From Theropithecus gelada (Eukaryota; Chordata; Mammalia; Primates; Cercopithecidae): a stretch of 64,000 nt of DNA. Under the pieces are notes generated by a model. It did no database searches. It was not told the origin of the DNA and saw only the letters and a program-made list of their open reading frames with translations. Location: assembly GCF_003255815.1 (NCBI RefSeq), contig NC_037689.1:23647700-23711699 (forward strand), in the 5' to 3' direction. Shown here piece by piece: positions 11,137 through 21,218 of this stretch. Numbering within the stretch: the stretch's first letter is position 1; each line of letters begins with the position of its first letter. The translations under genes were made by a program, and so were the position numbers.

Positions 11137-11606
11137 ATCTCATTCTTTTTTATGGCTGCATAGTATTCCACGGTGTACAGCTACCACATTTTCTTTATCC
11201 GGTTTATCACTAGTGAGCATTGATGTTGATTTCATCTTTTTGCTGTTGTGAACGGTGACGTGAACAGGCAGTTTTGAAGAGAAGACATACATATGGTCAA
11301 GAGTCATATGAGAAAAATGCTCAACGTCACTAATCATTGGAGAATTGCAAATCAAAACCACAATGAGATACCATCTCATGCCAGTCAGAATGGCTATTAC
11401 TGCAAAACCAAAAAACAGCAGATGCTGATGAGGTTGCAGACAAAAGGGAACGCATATACGCTGCTGGTGGGAATATAAATTAGTTCAACCATTGTGGAAA
11501 GCATTGTGGCAACTCCTCAAAGCACTAAAAACAGAATTACCATTCGACCCAGCCATCCCATGATTGGATATATACCCGAAGGAATATCAATTGTTCTAGC
11601 ATAAAT

Positions 11607-12176
11607 GGCCGGGCACAGTGGCTCACGCCTGTCATACCAGCACTTTGGGAGGCCGAGGCAGGTGGATCACAAGGTCAGGAGATCGAGACCGACCTGACCA
11701 ATATGGTGAAACCCTGTCTGTACTAAAAATACCAAAATTAGCTGGGCATGGTGGCTCACACCAGTAATCCCAAGAGTTTGAGAGGCTGAGGCAGGTGGGT
11801 CACCTGAGGTCAGGAGTTCGAGACCATCCTGGCCAACATGGTGAAACCCTGTCTCTACTAAAAATACAAAAATTAATCAGTCACGGTGGCTCACACCTGT
11901 AATCCCAACACTTTGGGAGGCCGAAGCAGGCGGATCACCTGAGGTCAGGAGTTTGAGACCAACCTGGCCAACATGATGAAACCCCGTCTCTACTATAAAT
12001 ACAAAACTTAGCCAGGTGTGGTGGCAGGTGCCTGTAGTCCCAGCTACTCGGGAGGCTGAGGCAGGAGAATCACTTGAACCCAGTAGGCAGAGGTTGCTGT
12101 GAGCTGAAATCCTGCCATTGCATTCCAGCCTGGGCGACATAGTGAGACTTGGTCTCAATAATAATAATGATAGATA
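11607..12176 (+). mobile_element. Composite Alu with three left-arm-type units and one target-site duplication
   Basis: Units begin near 11607 ('GGCCGGGCACAGTGGCTCAC'), 11741 ('GCTGGGCATGGTGGCTCACA') and 11876 ('CAGTCACGGTGGCTCACACC'). Each runs through a left-arm body to 'ACTAAAAATAC' or a close variant, and only the last is followed by a right arm. The whole is bracketed by TTGTTCTAGCATAAA (11591-11605) and TTGTTCCAGCATAAA (12183-12197), so it behaves as one insertion that later expanded. Confidence 0.85.
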
Positions 12177-12370
12177 AATAAATTGTTCCAGCATAAAGAC
12201 ACACACACACGAATATTCGTGGCAGCACTAACTTTTGGCTTTCTCTTCTGGTAGGGATGCAAATGTTTTCACAGGTTGGTGCCATTTTATTGTGTTTTAT
12301 TCAGAGTCGTTCGCTGTCCATGGCTGCTGTTAGCAAGCATCTGTGACCTGTGGTGAGTTACTCCTAAGCA

Positions 12371-12543
12371 GTGGCTCCGAACGCTGGCTGCAGAAAGGCA
12401 TTTTATGGGAGCTTTTAGAAAATACGGAGGCTAGGACCCACCCCCAGAAACCCATGTTTACTTGATGGGAGGTGTTGGCTGGGAACCAGGAGTCCTAAGG
12501 TATCAGCAAGGGGTGGTGAAATGCAGAGAGTTTGAGAACCGCT
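12371..12543 (+). mobile_element. MER5A-like hAT-Charlie MITE
   Basis: Starts 'CAGTGGCTCCGAACGCTGGC' and ends 'GAGTTTGAGAACCGCTG', an imperfect terminal inverted repeat. 'TTATGGGAGCTTTTAGAAAA' and 'GACCCACCCCCAGAAACC' match the MER5A interior. Flanking octamers CTCCTAAG and AGCTAGGC are compatible with a decayed 8-bp target duplication. Confidence 0.75.
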
Positions 12544-13080
12544 GAGCTAGGCAGGTGTCGTGCACCTTAACTCGCCCTCCCCAGTGGGTTGGGGGTGCCC
12601 TCAGGAGTCAGTGAGTAGCCTCCAGTTTGGACGCGGCTTCAGCAGCTTGGCTGCAAGCGAGACCGCCCAGGTCCACTTTGTAAATAGATCGATACAGGCC
12701 AGCCAAGAATCGATTTTCAGTTGCCTGTGGCCTGCTGCCCTGCAAAGCCAATTTGTAATCTGAGCCCGTCCCTGTCCAGCGCAGCTTTCAAATCTCGCTG
12801 GGACGCCCTGAAGCCTGTGGAGACAGAAGGGCTGTTTCTATAGGGTTGCCGGTGGTTTCGCCAAGCTGCTCAGCTCTGCGTCTCAGGGGCTGCCACCCCC
12901 TGAGACTCAGTGAGAAAGAAAACAAGGGCTAGAAGGAGGGTTAGCCGGATGGGGGAGAGACTGTTTCAGACATGGCACCCTGCAGTGTGCTGTTATACAA
13001 AATGCAGCATATTGTCATGCTTTGTGTTATATGGACTTCACAGCACCTGTAAGAGGCAGAACATGTAATCGTGCCATTGT
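12544..13080. other. Repeat-free interval
   Basis: Unique, locally G+C-rich sequence. A 67-codon plus frame (12560-12763) has no recognisable feature. No gene called. Confidence 0.45.
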
Positions 13081-13095
13081 TAAAAAAGATATATA

Positions 13096-13680
13096 TAAGA
13101 CATATATAAGGTATACAAATATATCTTATATGTAAGACATGTATAAGGTATACAAATATATCTTACATGTAAGACATGTATAAGCTATACAAATATATCT
13201 TATATGTAAGACATGTATAAGCTATACAAATATATCTTATATGTAAGACATGTATAAGGTATACAAATATATCTTACATGTAAGACATGTATAAGATATA
13301 CAAATATATCTTATATGTAAGACATGTATAAGGTATACAAATATATCTTACATGTAAGACATGTATAAGGTATACAAATATATCTTACATGTAAGACATG
13401 TATAAGGTATACAAATATATCTTATATGTAAGACATGTATAAGGTATACAAATATATCTTACATGTAAGACATGTATAAGGTATACAAATATATCTTACA
13501 TGTAAGACATGTATAAGATATACAAATATATCTTACGTGTAAGACATGTATAAGGTATACAAATATATCTTACATGTAAGACATGTATAAGATATACAAA
13601 TATATCTTACGTGTAGGACATGTATAAGATATACAAATATATCTTATATGTAGGACATGTATAAGATATATAAATATCTA
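13096..13680. repeat. 37-bp AT-rich minisatellite, about 15 copies
   Basis: Unit approximately 'GACATGTATAAGGTATAC' + 'AAATATATCTTACATGTAA' (37 bp). Variants differ at GGTATAC/GCTATAC/GATATAC and CTTACATG/CTTATATG. Many units contain the perfect 12-bp palindrome CTTACATGTAAG. Copy number was estimated from span and period. Confidence 0.95.
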
Positions 13681-13921
13681 AATATAAGATTATTATATTT
13701 ATATATCTTATATATGATATATAAAAATATATATAAATATATCTTGTATATGATATATAAATATATATAAATATATCTTGTATATGATATATATAAAAGA
13801 TATATTAAAAGATATGTATTTATAGATAAAAGATATATAAAAATATGTATATAAGATATATAAAAGATATATATTTACATATAAAGATGTATATTTATAT
13901 ATATAAAAGATACATATATAT
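13681..13921. repeat. AT-rich degenerate (ATATAA/TATAAG) tract
   Basis: Irregular ATATAAAAGATATA-type sequence continuing from the 37-bp array and leading into the poly-T of the next Alu. Confidence 0.85.
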
Positions 13922-14224
13922 ATATATATTTTTTTTTTTTTTGCAGGAGTCTCACTCTGTTGCCCAGGCTGCAGAGCAGTGGCGTGATCTTTGCTGACTG
14001 CAACCTCCGCCTCCTGGGTTTAAGTGATTCTCCTGCCTCAGCCTCCCGAGTAGCTGGGACTACAGGCATCTGCCACCACGCCCGGCTAATTTTTTGTATT
14101 TTTTTTAGTAGAGATGGGGTTTCAATGTGTTAGCCAGGATGGTCTCGATCTCCTGACCTCGTGATCCACCCTCCTCGGCCTCCCAAAGGGCTGGGATGAC
14201 AGGCGTGAGCCACCGCGCCCAGCC
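13922..14224 (-). mobile_element. Alu (antisense)
   Basis: Complete reversed Alu, from the T run to 'CCACCGCGCCCAGCC', inserted in AT-rich repeat. The left arm carries ATGACA. Confidence 0.95.
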
Positions 14225-14587
14225 TATATGTGTTTTATTATATATATTATACACGGTATAGTACAGCTTTGTAGAAAAAAATTAGATTTTCCCACCTTGC
14301 ATATAGATATACATATATTCTATCCTCCAGGATAGCAACCGTATTACACATTATAATATATTATGTGTTATGTATAAAGTATGATATGGTATATGTTTCA
14401 ATATCCAATAGTGCAATTTGTAGAAAATATAAGGTTTTCCCAGTTTGCAATATAGATGTATGTATATCTTTTTATATATCATATTGTCTACAATAGTTAC
14501 ATGTGCATAATAGTATATATAATATATATTATACACATAATGCATTATATATATATACTTGACGATATGACAGAATATATAATAGTG
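14225..14587. repeat. AT-rich low-complexity interval
   Basis: TATATA/TTATAATATA-rich DNA in which a block ('TAGAAAAAAATTAGATTTTC' near 14273, related blocks near 14421 and 14909) recurs imperfectly, suggesting an old tandem duplication. Confidence 0.7.
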
Positions 14588-14878
14588 GGCCAGGCGTGGT
14601 GGCTCACGCCTGTCATCCCAGCACTTTGGGAGGCCGAGGCAGATGGATCATAAGGTCAGGAATTCCAGACCAGCCTGGCCAACATAGTGAAACCCCGTCT
14701 CTACTAAAAATACAAAAATGAGCCAGGCGTGATGGCAGCCACCTGTAATCCCAGCTACTCCAGAGGCTAAGGCAGGAGAATCACTTGAACCCAGGAGGCG
14801 GAGGTTGTAGTGAACCAAGATTGCGCCATTGCACTCCAGCCTGGGCGACAGAGCAAGAGTCCGTCTGAAAAAAAAAAA
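14588..14878 (+). mobile_element. Alu (sense)
   Basis: 'GGCCAGGCGTGGTGGCTCAC' to A tail, followed by (TA)n. The left arm carries GTCATCC. Confidence 0.95.
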
Positions 14879-15345
14879 TATATATATATATATATATAAT
14901 AGTGCAATTTCATAGGAAAGATAGAATTTTCCCACTTTACATACAGATATACATACAGTCTATTTTAAATTCCATTATCTACAATAGAAATAGAATTATA
15001 GAAATAATATTATGTATGTATAACACTGTATAACATACATAGTTACATGTATAATGGATAATGTATAATATATAGTTATATAATATAAAGTTACATATAT
15101 AATGGATAATGTATAATATATAGTTACATAATATAGTTACATATATAATGGATAATGCATAATATATGGCTATATAATACATAGTTATGTCTATATAACA
15201 CACATGTGTGTACATATAACACCTATGCATGTAAGTATATGACACATATATGTGTATATGACACACATGTGTCTATATGATGCATATGCATATATGTATA
15301 TATGATACACATTTACATAGACAAGACATAGATACATATGGGTTC
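14879..15345. repeat. AT-rich tandem-like tract with 'ATAATGGATAATG' motif
   Basis: Repeated 'ATATATAATGGATAATG' and 'ATATAGTTACATA' words (15050-15160), then TGTGTATATGACACA-type words to 15310. Together with 13096-14587 this is a 2.2-kb AT-rich block broken by two Alus. Confidence 0.8.
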
Positions 15346-15593
15346 ATATAGACGATTTTGGCTTGGGGCTTGACTCTTCATCAGGCAGCTTCCAGCAGTC
15401 AGTGGGACATGCAGCCTGCACCTCAGGCTCATACGTATTAGGGACATTACTCAGTGCCCAGGACAGCACATCCCTGGGCTGGGGTGAGTCAATGGTGGGA
15501 GCTGCAGGTGGGGTGCACAGGGAGAGAGACTCTGATCAGGACCACTCAGCCAGGGCAAGGTACAATGGTTTTCACGTCTGTGTTCACCCAAGT

Positions 15594-16300
15594 TCATGTC
15601 GAATCCTCACTCTTGAGACATGGCGTTAGGAGGTGGTGCTTCTGGGAGATGATGACGTATTCATGTTGAATCCTGAGAGATGGCGTTAGGAGGTGGTGGT
15701 TTTGGGAGAGGATGAGGTATTCATGTTGAATCCTGTCTTGAGAGATGGTGTTAGGAGGTGGTGCTTTTGGGAGAGGATGAGGTATTCATGTTGAGTACTG
15801 TCTTGAGAGATGGCGTTAGGAGGTGGTGGTTTTGGGAGATGATGAAGTATTCATGTTGAATCTTCACTCTTGAGAGATGGCGTTAGGAGGTGGTGGTTTT
15901 GGGAGATAACGAAGTATTCATGTTGAATCTTCACTCTTGAGAGATGGTGTTAGGAGGTGGTGGTTTTGGGAGATGATGAGGTATTCATGTTGAATCTTCA
16001 CTCTTGAGAGATGGTGTTAGGAGGTGGTGGTTGAGGTATTCGTGTTGAATCTTCATCTTGAGTGATGGCCTTTGGAGGTGGCGCTTTTGGGAGATGATGA
16101 CGTATTCATGTTGAATCCTGTCTTGAGAGATGGCGTTAGGAGGTGGTGCTTTGGGAGATGATGACGTATTCATGTTGAATCTTCACTCTTGAGAGATGGC
16201 GTTAGGAGGTGGTGCTTTTCGGAGATGATGAGGTATTCATGTTCAATCCTCACTCTTGAGTGATGGCCTTCAGAGGTGGTGCTTTTGGGAGATGATAAGG
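15594..16300 (+). repeat. ~65-bp minisatellite (about 11 copies) derived from an LTR
   Basis: Unit 'TCATGTTGAATCCTGTCTTG' + AGAGATGGCGTTAGG + AGGTGGTGGTTTTGGG + AGAGGATGAGGTAT, length 60-67 bp. It corresponds to the 5' portion of the LTR whose 3' portion follows at once, so the array is an in-place expansion of part of one element. Confidence 0.92.
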
Positions 16301-16560
16301 TCGTGAGGTCGGAGCCTCCTTAAGGGGATTCCTGTCCTATAAAAGGGACCCCAGAGAGCTCCAGTGTCCCTTCCACCACGTGAGGATACAGACAGAAGGT
16401 GCTGTCTATGAACCAGGAAACAGTGTTTCCACCAGACACCGAATCTCACGTCTTGATCCTGAACACTCAACCTCCAGAACTGTGAGACATAAAGGTCGGC
16501 TGCTTATAAGCTGCCCAAGACCCCGTCCTGAAACATGAAGTTTCCAGCCCCAGCAAAAGC
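16300..16560 (+). mobile_element. MaLR/MLT-like LTR, 3' portion, continuing from the minisatellite
   Basis: 'AAAAGGGACCCCAGAGAGCT', 'CCTTCCACCACGTGAGGATA', 'GTCTATGAACCAGGAAACAG' and 'CAACCTCCAGAACTGTGAGA' are in the order of the common LTR. It ends in 'GCTTATAAGCTGCCCAAG'. Confidence 0.75.
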
Positions 16561-16574
16561 GGGGAAAATGTTTA

Positions 16575-17245
16575 TGGACAGAATAGTCATGTCCTACCAT
16601 GATTCCTGTGTTGAAATCCTCCACCCCAAGAGGATGGTGTTGGGAGATGGGGCCATTGGAAGGTGATGAGGTGGTGAGGGTGGGACCCCATGAATATGAT
16701 TAGTGCCCTTAGAAACGGGACCCCAGAGAGCTCCTTCACCCCTTCCACCAGGGGAGGACACAGCCAGAAGGCACCGTCTATGAGCCAGGAAGTGGGTCCA
16801 AGAAGGCACCGTCTATGAGCCAGGAAGTGAGTCCAAGCCACGCCTTGATCTTGGACTTCCAGCCTCCTGAACTGTGAGCAAAACATGTCAGTTGTTTATA
16901 AGCCACCCAGTCTATGGTACTGTTTTTTTGTTTTGTTTTGTTTTGTTTTGTTTTAGATGGAGTCTTGCTCTGTCGCCAGGCTGGAGTGCAGTGGCATGAT
17001 CTCGGATCACTGCAACCTCCGCCTCCCGGGTTCAAGTGATTCTCCTGCCTCAGCCTCCCAAGTAGCTGGGATTACACGCACCTGCCACCATGCCTGGCTA
17101 ATTTTTGTGTTTTTAGTAGAGACAGCGTTTCATCGTGTTGGCCAGGCTGGTCTCGATCTCCTGACCTCGTGATCCGCCCGCCTCGGCCTCCCAAAGTGCT
17201 GGGATTAGGTATTTTTTATAGCAGCCTGAAATGGACAAACACACA
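16575..17245 (+). mobile_element. Second MaLR/MLT-like LTR, interrupted by an Alu
   Basis: Repeats the same series of blocks as the preceding LTR (GTGTTGAAATCC, GATGGTGTTGGG, ACCCCAGAGAGCTCC, TTGATCTTGGACTTCC, TATAAGCCACCCAGTCTATG). The 3' end 'TTTTTTATAGCAGCCTGAAA' resumes after the Alu at 16921-17206. A perfect-looking 36-bp direct duplication (GAAGGCACCGTCTATGAGCC...) occupies 16767-16838. Confidence 0.78.
16921..17206 (-). mobile_element. Alu (antisense), 5' end missing
   Basis: (TTTTG)n tail, two arms, stops at 'GTGCTGGGATTA' without the last ~30 bases of a full element. It sits inside the LTR. Confidence 0.93.
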
Positions 17246-17401
17246 AAGATGAAAAAAATAATTCTAGTCATGTTCTCCAGGCTTTAGAACAGCAGCAGAT
17301 TAGGCAAGCTCATGCCATGAAAATGGTGAGACCCTTTCAAGTAGTTAGACAGTAACTCCTTTCCCATGTGTTTTTTTTCCTAGGGATAAAAGTGGAAAAT
17401 G

Positions 17402-17700
17402 GGCCGGGCACGGTGCCTCACACCTGTAATCTCAGCACTTTGGGAGGCCTAGGTGGGAGGATGACGAGGTCAGGAGTTCAACACCAGCCTGGCCAATATG
17501 GTGAAACCTCGTCTCTACTAAAAACACAAAAATTAACCGGGCATCTTGGTGTGCACCTGTAGTCCCAGCTACTCAGGAGGCTGAGGCAGGAGAATCGTTT
17601 GAACCCTGGAGGCAGAGGTTGCGGTGAGCCGAGATCGAGCCACTGCGCTGCAGCCTGGGTGGCAGAGCGAGGCTCCGTCTCAAAAAAAAAAAAAAAAAGA
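17402..17700 (+). mobile_element. Alu (sense)
   Basis: 'GGCCGGGCACGGTGCCTCAC' to an A-rich tail ending near 17710. The left arm keeps TGTAATC. Confidence 0.95.
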
Positions 17701-17910
17701 AAAAAAAGTCAAATGAAGCATTAAGGATCAGACTGTGTTGCTGTGCCATTTATAAATGGAGAAAACTCGAGAGGGGTCCCCTGTCCAAGGACCAGGACCC
17801 GGCCAGGTAACAGCAAAGCGTCCATCCAAGTGACAGTGAAAAAATAGTGTGGATGGTCCCCACCGAGAGGGAAACCCAGCACATTTTCCAGTGGAGAAAA
17901 CGGGACTGTG
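17701..17910. other. Unique interval
   Basis: Short unique sequence between two Alus. No feature seen. Confidence 0.4.
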
Positions 17911-18286
17911 GCGGGATCTCGGCTCACTGCAGCCTCCGCCTCTGGGGTTCAAGCGATTCTCCTGCCTCAGCCTCCCGAGTAGCTGGGATTACAGGCGCCT
18001 GCCACCACGCCTGGCGAATTTTTGAACTTTTAGTAGAGACAGGGTTTCACCATGTTGGCCAGGCTGGTCTTGAACTCCCGACCTCAGGTGATCCGCCCAC
18101 CTCGGCCTCCCAGAGTGCTGGGATTTCAGGCGTGAGCCACTGTGGCCAGCTAATATTTGTATTTTTAGTAGAGATGGGGTTTCTCCGTATTGGCCAGGCC
18201 GGCCTCGAACTCTTGACCTCAGGTGATCCACCCGCCTCGGCCTCCCAGAGTGCTGGGATTACAGGTGTGAACCACCGCGCCTGGCC
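17911..18286 (-). mobile_element. Composite Alu (antisense) with an extra left arm
   Basis: A right-arm piece lacking its 3' end is followed by one left arm ending 'CCACTGTGGCCAGC', then by a second left arm ('TAATATTTGTATTTTTAGTA' to 'CCGCGCCTGGCC'). This is an internal arm duplication like that at 11607, in the opposite orientation. Confidence 0.85.
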
Positions 18287-18299
18287 ACATTTTTCCCCT

Positions 18300-18465
18300 C
18301 TTATAATGACAGTATCATGTTGGATCACGGGCCAACTCTGCTTCGATCTAACGAAATCTTTACGAATCACATCTGCAAAGGCTCTGTTTCCAAATGAGGT
18401 CCCAGTCGAGCTTCTGAGCAGACGTGAATGTGGCGGGGTACACGTTTCAACCCAACTGACATGAA
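18300..18465 (-). mobile_element. MaLR-like LTR fragment (antisense)
   Basis: 'CGAATCACATCTGCAAAGGC', 'TTCCAAATGAGGTC' and a terminal 'GTTTCAACCCA' resemble the reverse complement of the 5' end of the MaLR-like repeat. Confidence 0.55.
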
Positions 18466-18735
18466 ACAAAGTCTTTTTCTTAATAATCAGTGAACATCAT
18501 ACGGTCGTTTTTATTCTGAGAGGAGATGGGAGTTCATCTCGTCTCAGAGGACGGCTCAGAGTCCAGGTGAGCAGGGCTGGGGTGCTAGGCGGTGCCTTCC
18601 TTGCCCTAAGCCTGAGAGATAACTAATTTCCATTCTTTTGTTCTGGCCGCCTCATAATTTGTCTGCATGGGGGTGGTGGGAGTCAATGTGGTGTCACAGG
18701 AAGCTGTTGCAGGTGGAATATGTAAAGGGATTTCA
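18466..18735. other. Unique interval
   Basis: Non-repetitive, no gene signal. Confidence 0.4.
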
Positions 18736-18903
18736 GGCCGGTTGCGGAGGCTCATGCCTGTCATCCCAGCACTTTGGGAGGCCGAGGCGGGTGGATCACC
18801 TGAGGTCGGGGGTTCAAGACCAGCCTGGCCAATATGGTGAAACCCCATCTCTTCAAAAAATAATAAAATAAAATAAAAAATAAAATAAATGAATAAATAA
18901 AAT
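18736..18903 (+). mobile_element. Alu left-arm monomer (sense)
   Basis: 'GGCCGGTTGCGGAGGCTCAT' through one arm to 'CCCATCTCTTCAAAAAATAA', then an (AAAT/AAAAT) run. There is no right arm. The arm carries GTCATCC. Confidence 0.88.
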
Positions 18904-18904
18904 A

Positions 18905-19197
18905 GGCTGGGCGTCATGGCTCATGCCTGTCATCCCAGCATTGGGGAGGCAGAGGTGGGTGGAGCACCTGAGGTCGGGGGTTCGAGACCAGCCTGACCAA
19001 TATGGTGAAACCCCTGCCTCTACTAAAAATACAAAAATTAGCTGGGTGTGCTATTGGGCACCTGTAATCACAGCTACTCAGGAGGCTGAGGCAGGAGATT
19101 CTCTTAGAACCCAGGAGGCGGAGGTTGCAATAAGCTGAGATCGGGCCACTGCACTCCAGCCTAGGTGACAAGAGGGAGACTCCATCTCAAAAAAAAT
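18905..19197 (+). mobile_element. Alu (sense)
   Basis: 'GGCTGGGCGTCATGGCTCAT' to 'CTCAAAAAAAATATATAA'. Head-to-tail behind the monomer. The left arm carries GTCATCC. Confidence 0.94.
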
Positions 19198-19203
19198 ATA
19201 TAA

Positions 19204-19243
<40 letters not shown>

Positions 19244-19249
19244 AAAATA
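19198..19249. repeat. (AAAT)n microsatellite
   Basis: About ten AAAT repeats grown from the Alu tail. Confidence 0.95.
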
Positions 19250-19611
19250 GGCCAGGCGCGGTGGCTCATGCCTGTAATCCCAGCACTTTGAGAGGCCGAG
19301 GCGGGTGGATCTTCTGAGGTTGGGGGTTCAAAACCAGCCTGGCCAACATGGTGAAACCCCGCCTCTACTAAAAATACAAAAATTAGCTGGGTGTGGTGTC
19401 AGGTGCCTGTAATCACAGCTACTCGACATGGTGAAACCCCCTCTCTACTAAAAATACAAAAATTAGCCGGGTGTGGTGTCAGGCGCCTGTAATCCCAGCT
19501 ACTCGGGAGGCTGAGGCAGGAGAATTGCTTGAACCCGGGATGCGGAGGTTGCAATAAGCCAAGATTGGGCCACTGCACTCCAGCCTGGGCAACAGAGCGA
19601 GACTCCATCCC
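19250..19611 (+). mobile_element. Alu (sense) with 76-bp internal duplication and no poly-A
   Basis: The segment from 'ACATGGTGAAACCCC' to 'CACAGCTACTCG' is present twice (about 19352-19428 and 19428-19504). The 3' end stops at 'GAGACTCCATCCC' and is joined to an antisense Alu without an A tail. Confidence 0.9.
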
Positions 19612-19826
19612 ATCCCCCTGGTTCAAATTATTCTCGTGCCTCAACCTCCCAAGTAGCTGGGATTACAGGTGTGTGCCACCACTCCTGGCTAAATTTTTAT
19701 ATTTTTAGTAGAGATCGGGTTTCACCCTATTGGTCAGGCTGGTCTCAAGCTCCAGACATCAGGTGATCCTCCCGCCTCAGCCTCCGAAAGTGCTGGAATG
19801 ACAGGCGTGAGCCACCCCACCTGGTG
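19612..19826 (-). mobile_element. Partial Alu (antisense) joined to the preceding Alu
   Basis: Begins inside the right arm at 'CTGGTTCAAATTATTCTCG' and runs to 'CCACCCCACCTGG'. Its 3' tail is missing at the junction. The left arm carries ATGACA. Confidence 0.9.
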
Positions 19827-20304
19827 CAAATATTTTAAGCCAGCTGTCAGCAGACATCCATCTGAGGTCCACCTGTCCATCCAGCTGCAAGCTGACTGTT
19901 AGCCACTGCACAGGCTGAAAAAACAATGGACTTTAATATCTTTGAAAACCTCGTTGGCTCAAAGAAACCTGTAGAAAATTCTTTTTTTTTTTTTTTAACT
20001 CAAAGAGTGGAGTTTGGATCGACCTTGTGATGGCAAACGGCTCTTCTGTTTTGGTGAAAATCTTCTCGTGGGCACTCTGCGAAAGCCATTGTAGAGCAAA
20101 GGTGGGGGCACGGGGTTGTGTGAGGTTGGCTGAAAAGGAGCAAATGGAAGAAAGGTTAATGGAACTGGATGTCTACAAAGGACATCCTTTGAGACGATCC
20201 ACAGCGGTGACGATCACAGAGCAGCGTGCGTGTCCTGTTCTGGGGACACTTTGGGACACTTGATTGTAAGGAAGAAACTGTGAGTGGGCACAGAGCTGGT
20301 GGTC
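19827..20304. other. Unique interval
   Basis: Non-repetitive. A 78-codon plus frame (20027-20263) has no recognisable domain. Confidence 0.4.
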
Positions 20305-20388
20305 GCAATAAAAACAACAACAGTAATAATATCATACTACCGCCACATGACAGCAGTAGTGGGAGTAATAATACAAGTAACAGCAGCA

Positions 20389-20672
20389 GCTGGGTGTGGT
20401 GGCTCACACCTGTCATCCCAGCACATTGGGAGGCTGAGCCGGGCAGACCACGAGGTCAGGGGTTCGAGCCCAGTGTGGCCAACATGGTGAAACCCCATCT
20501 CTACTAAAAATACAAACAATTAGCTGGGCGTGGTGGCAGGCGCCTGTAGTCCCAGCTACTCGGGGAGGCTGAGGCAGGAGAATCACGTGAACCTGAGAGG
20601 CAGAGGTTGCAGTGAGCTGAGATCGTGGTGCTGCCCTCCAGCCTGGGAGACAGAGCGAGACTCCGTCTCAAA
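20389..20672 (+). mobile_element. Alu (sense), copy 1 of the tandem duplication
   Basis: 'GCTGGGTGTGGTGGCTCACA' to 'GACTCCGTCTCAAAAATAAT'. The left arm carries GTCATCC. Confidence 0.94.
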
Positions 20673-20760
20673 AATAATAATAATAAAAACAAGAGTAATA
20701 GTATTATACTACCACCGCATGAAAGCAGTAGTGAGAGTAATAACAAAAGTAACAGCAGCA

Positions 20761-21070
20761 GCTGGGCGCGGTGGCTCACGCCTGTCATCCCCAGCACTTT
20801 GGGAGTCCGAGGCGGATGGATCATGAGGTCAGGAGATCGAGACCATCCTGGCTAACACAGTGAAACCCCTGTCTCTACTAAAAAGACAAACAATTAGCCG
20901 GGCGTGGTGGCAGATACCTGTAGTCCCAGCTACTCAGGGAGGCTGAGGCAGGAGAATCACGTGAACCCAGGAGGCAGAGGTTGCAGTGAGTTGAGATCAT
21001 GCCACTGCCCTCCAGCCTGGGAGACAGAGTGAAATTCCGTCTCAAAAAAAAAAAAAAAAGAAAGAAAGAA
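20761..21070 (+). mobile_element. Alu (sense), copy 2 of the tandem duplication
   Basis: 'GCTGGGCGCGGTGGCTCACG' to an A tail then AAAG repeats. The left arm carries GTCATCC. Confidence 0.94.
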
Positions 21071-21218
21071 ATTTAATCCCCAATGTAGCAGTATGGTTTT
21101 GTTAAGAGGTGACAGGTCATGAGACCTTTGCCCTCATGAATGGATTAATCCATACGTGGATTAATTAATGGGTTAATAGATTAATTGGTTATCTGCAAAT
21201 GTATTGACTTAAGTCAAG

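Larger units (their letters stand above)
10630..12230 (-). mobile_element. 5'-inverted L1 (twin-primed), interrupted by two Alu insertions
   Basis: 10630-11270 is L1 3' end in antisense ('CTTGTCAGTGAGAACAGG', 'TTATGGCTGCATAGTATTCC'). From about 11275 the sequence switches to sense ORF2 ('AACCACAATGAGATACCATC', 'ACCCAGCCATCCCATGATTG') and continues after an Alu to about 12230. The sense block is the part of ORF2 immediately upstream of the antisense block, which is the signature of twin priming. Alus sit at 10820-11136 and 11607-12176. Confidence 0.88.
20305..21085 (+). repeat. Tandem duplication of a (microsatellite + Alu) unit
   Basis: Copy 1 is about 20305-20688, copy 2 about 20689-21060. 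Each begins with an AAC/AAT-rich stretch with 'ACTACC', 'CGCATGA'/'CACATGA' and 'AAGTAACAGCAGCAGCTGGG', then an Alu. Both Alus share the private features 'GGGAGGCTGAGGCAGGAGAA' with an extra G and 'ATCACGTGAACC', which points to duplication rather than two insertions. Confidence 0.88.

Noticed and set aside
13096..13680. CRISPR-like array (regular 37-bp repeats)
   Set aside because: Units are adjacent with no unique spacers, and the context is primate nuclear DNA. It is a minisatellite.
16035..16470. Possible protein repeats from the ~65-bp and 58-bp minisatellites (also 23912-25456)
   Set aside because: Unit lengths of about 65 and 58 are not constant multiples of three, so reading frames shift from unit to unit. 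Not coding.
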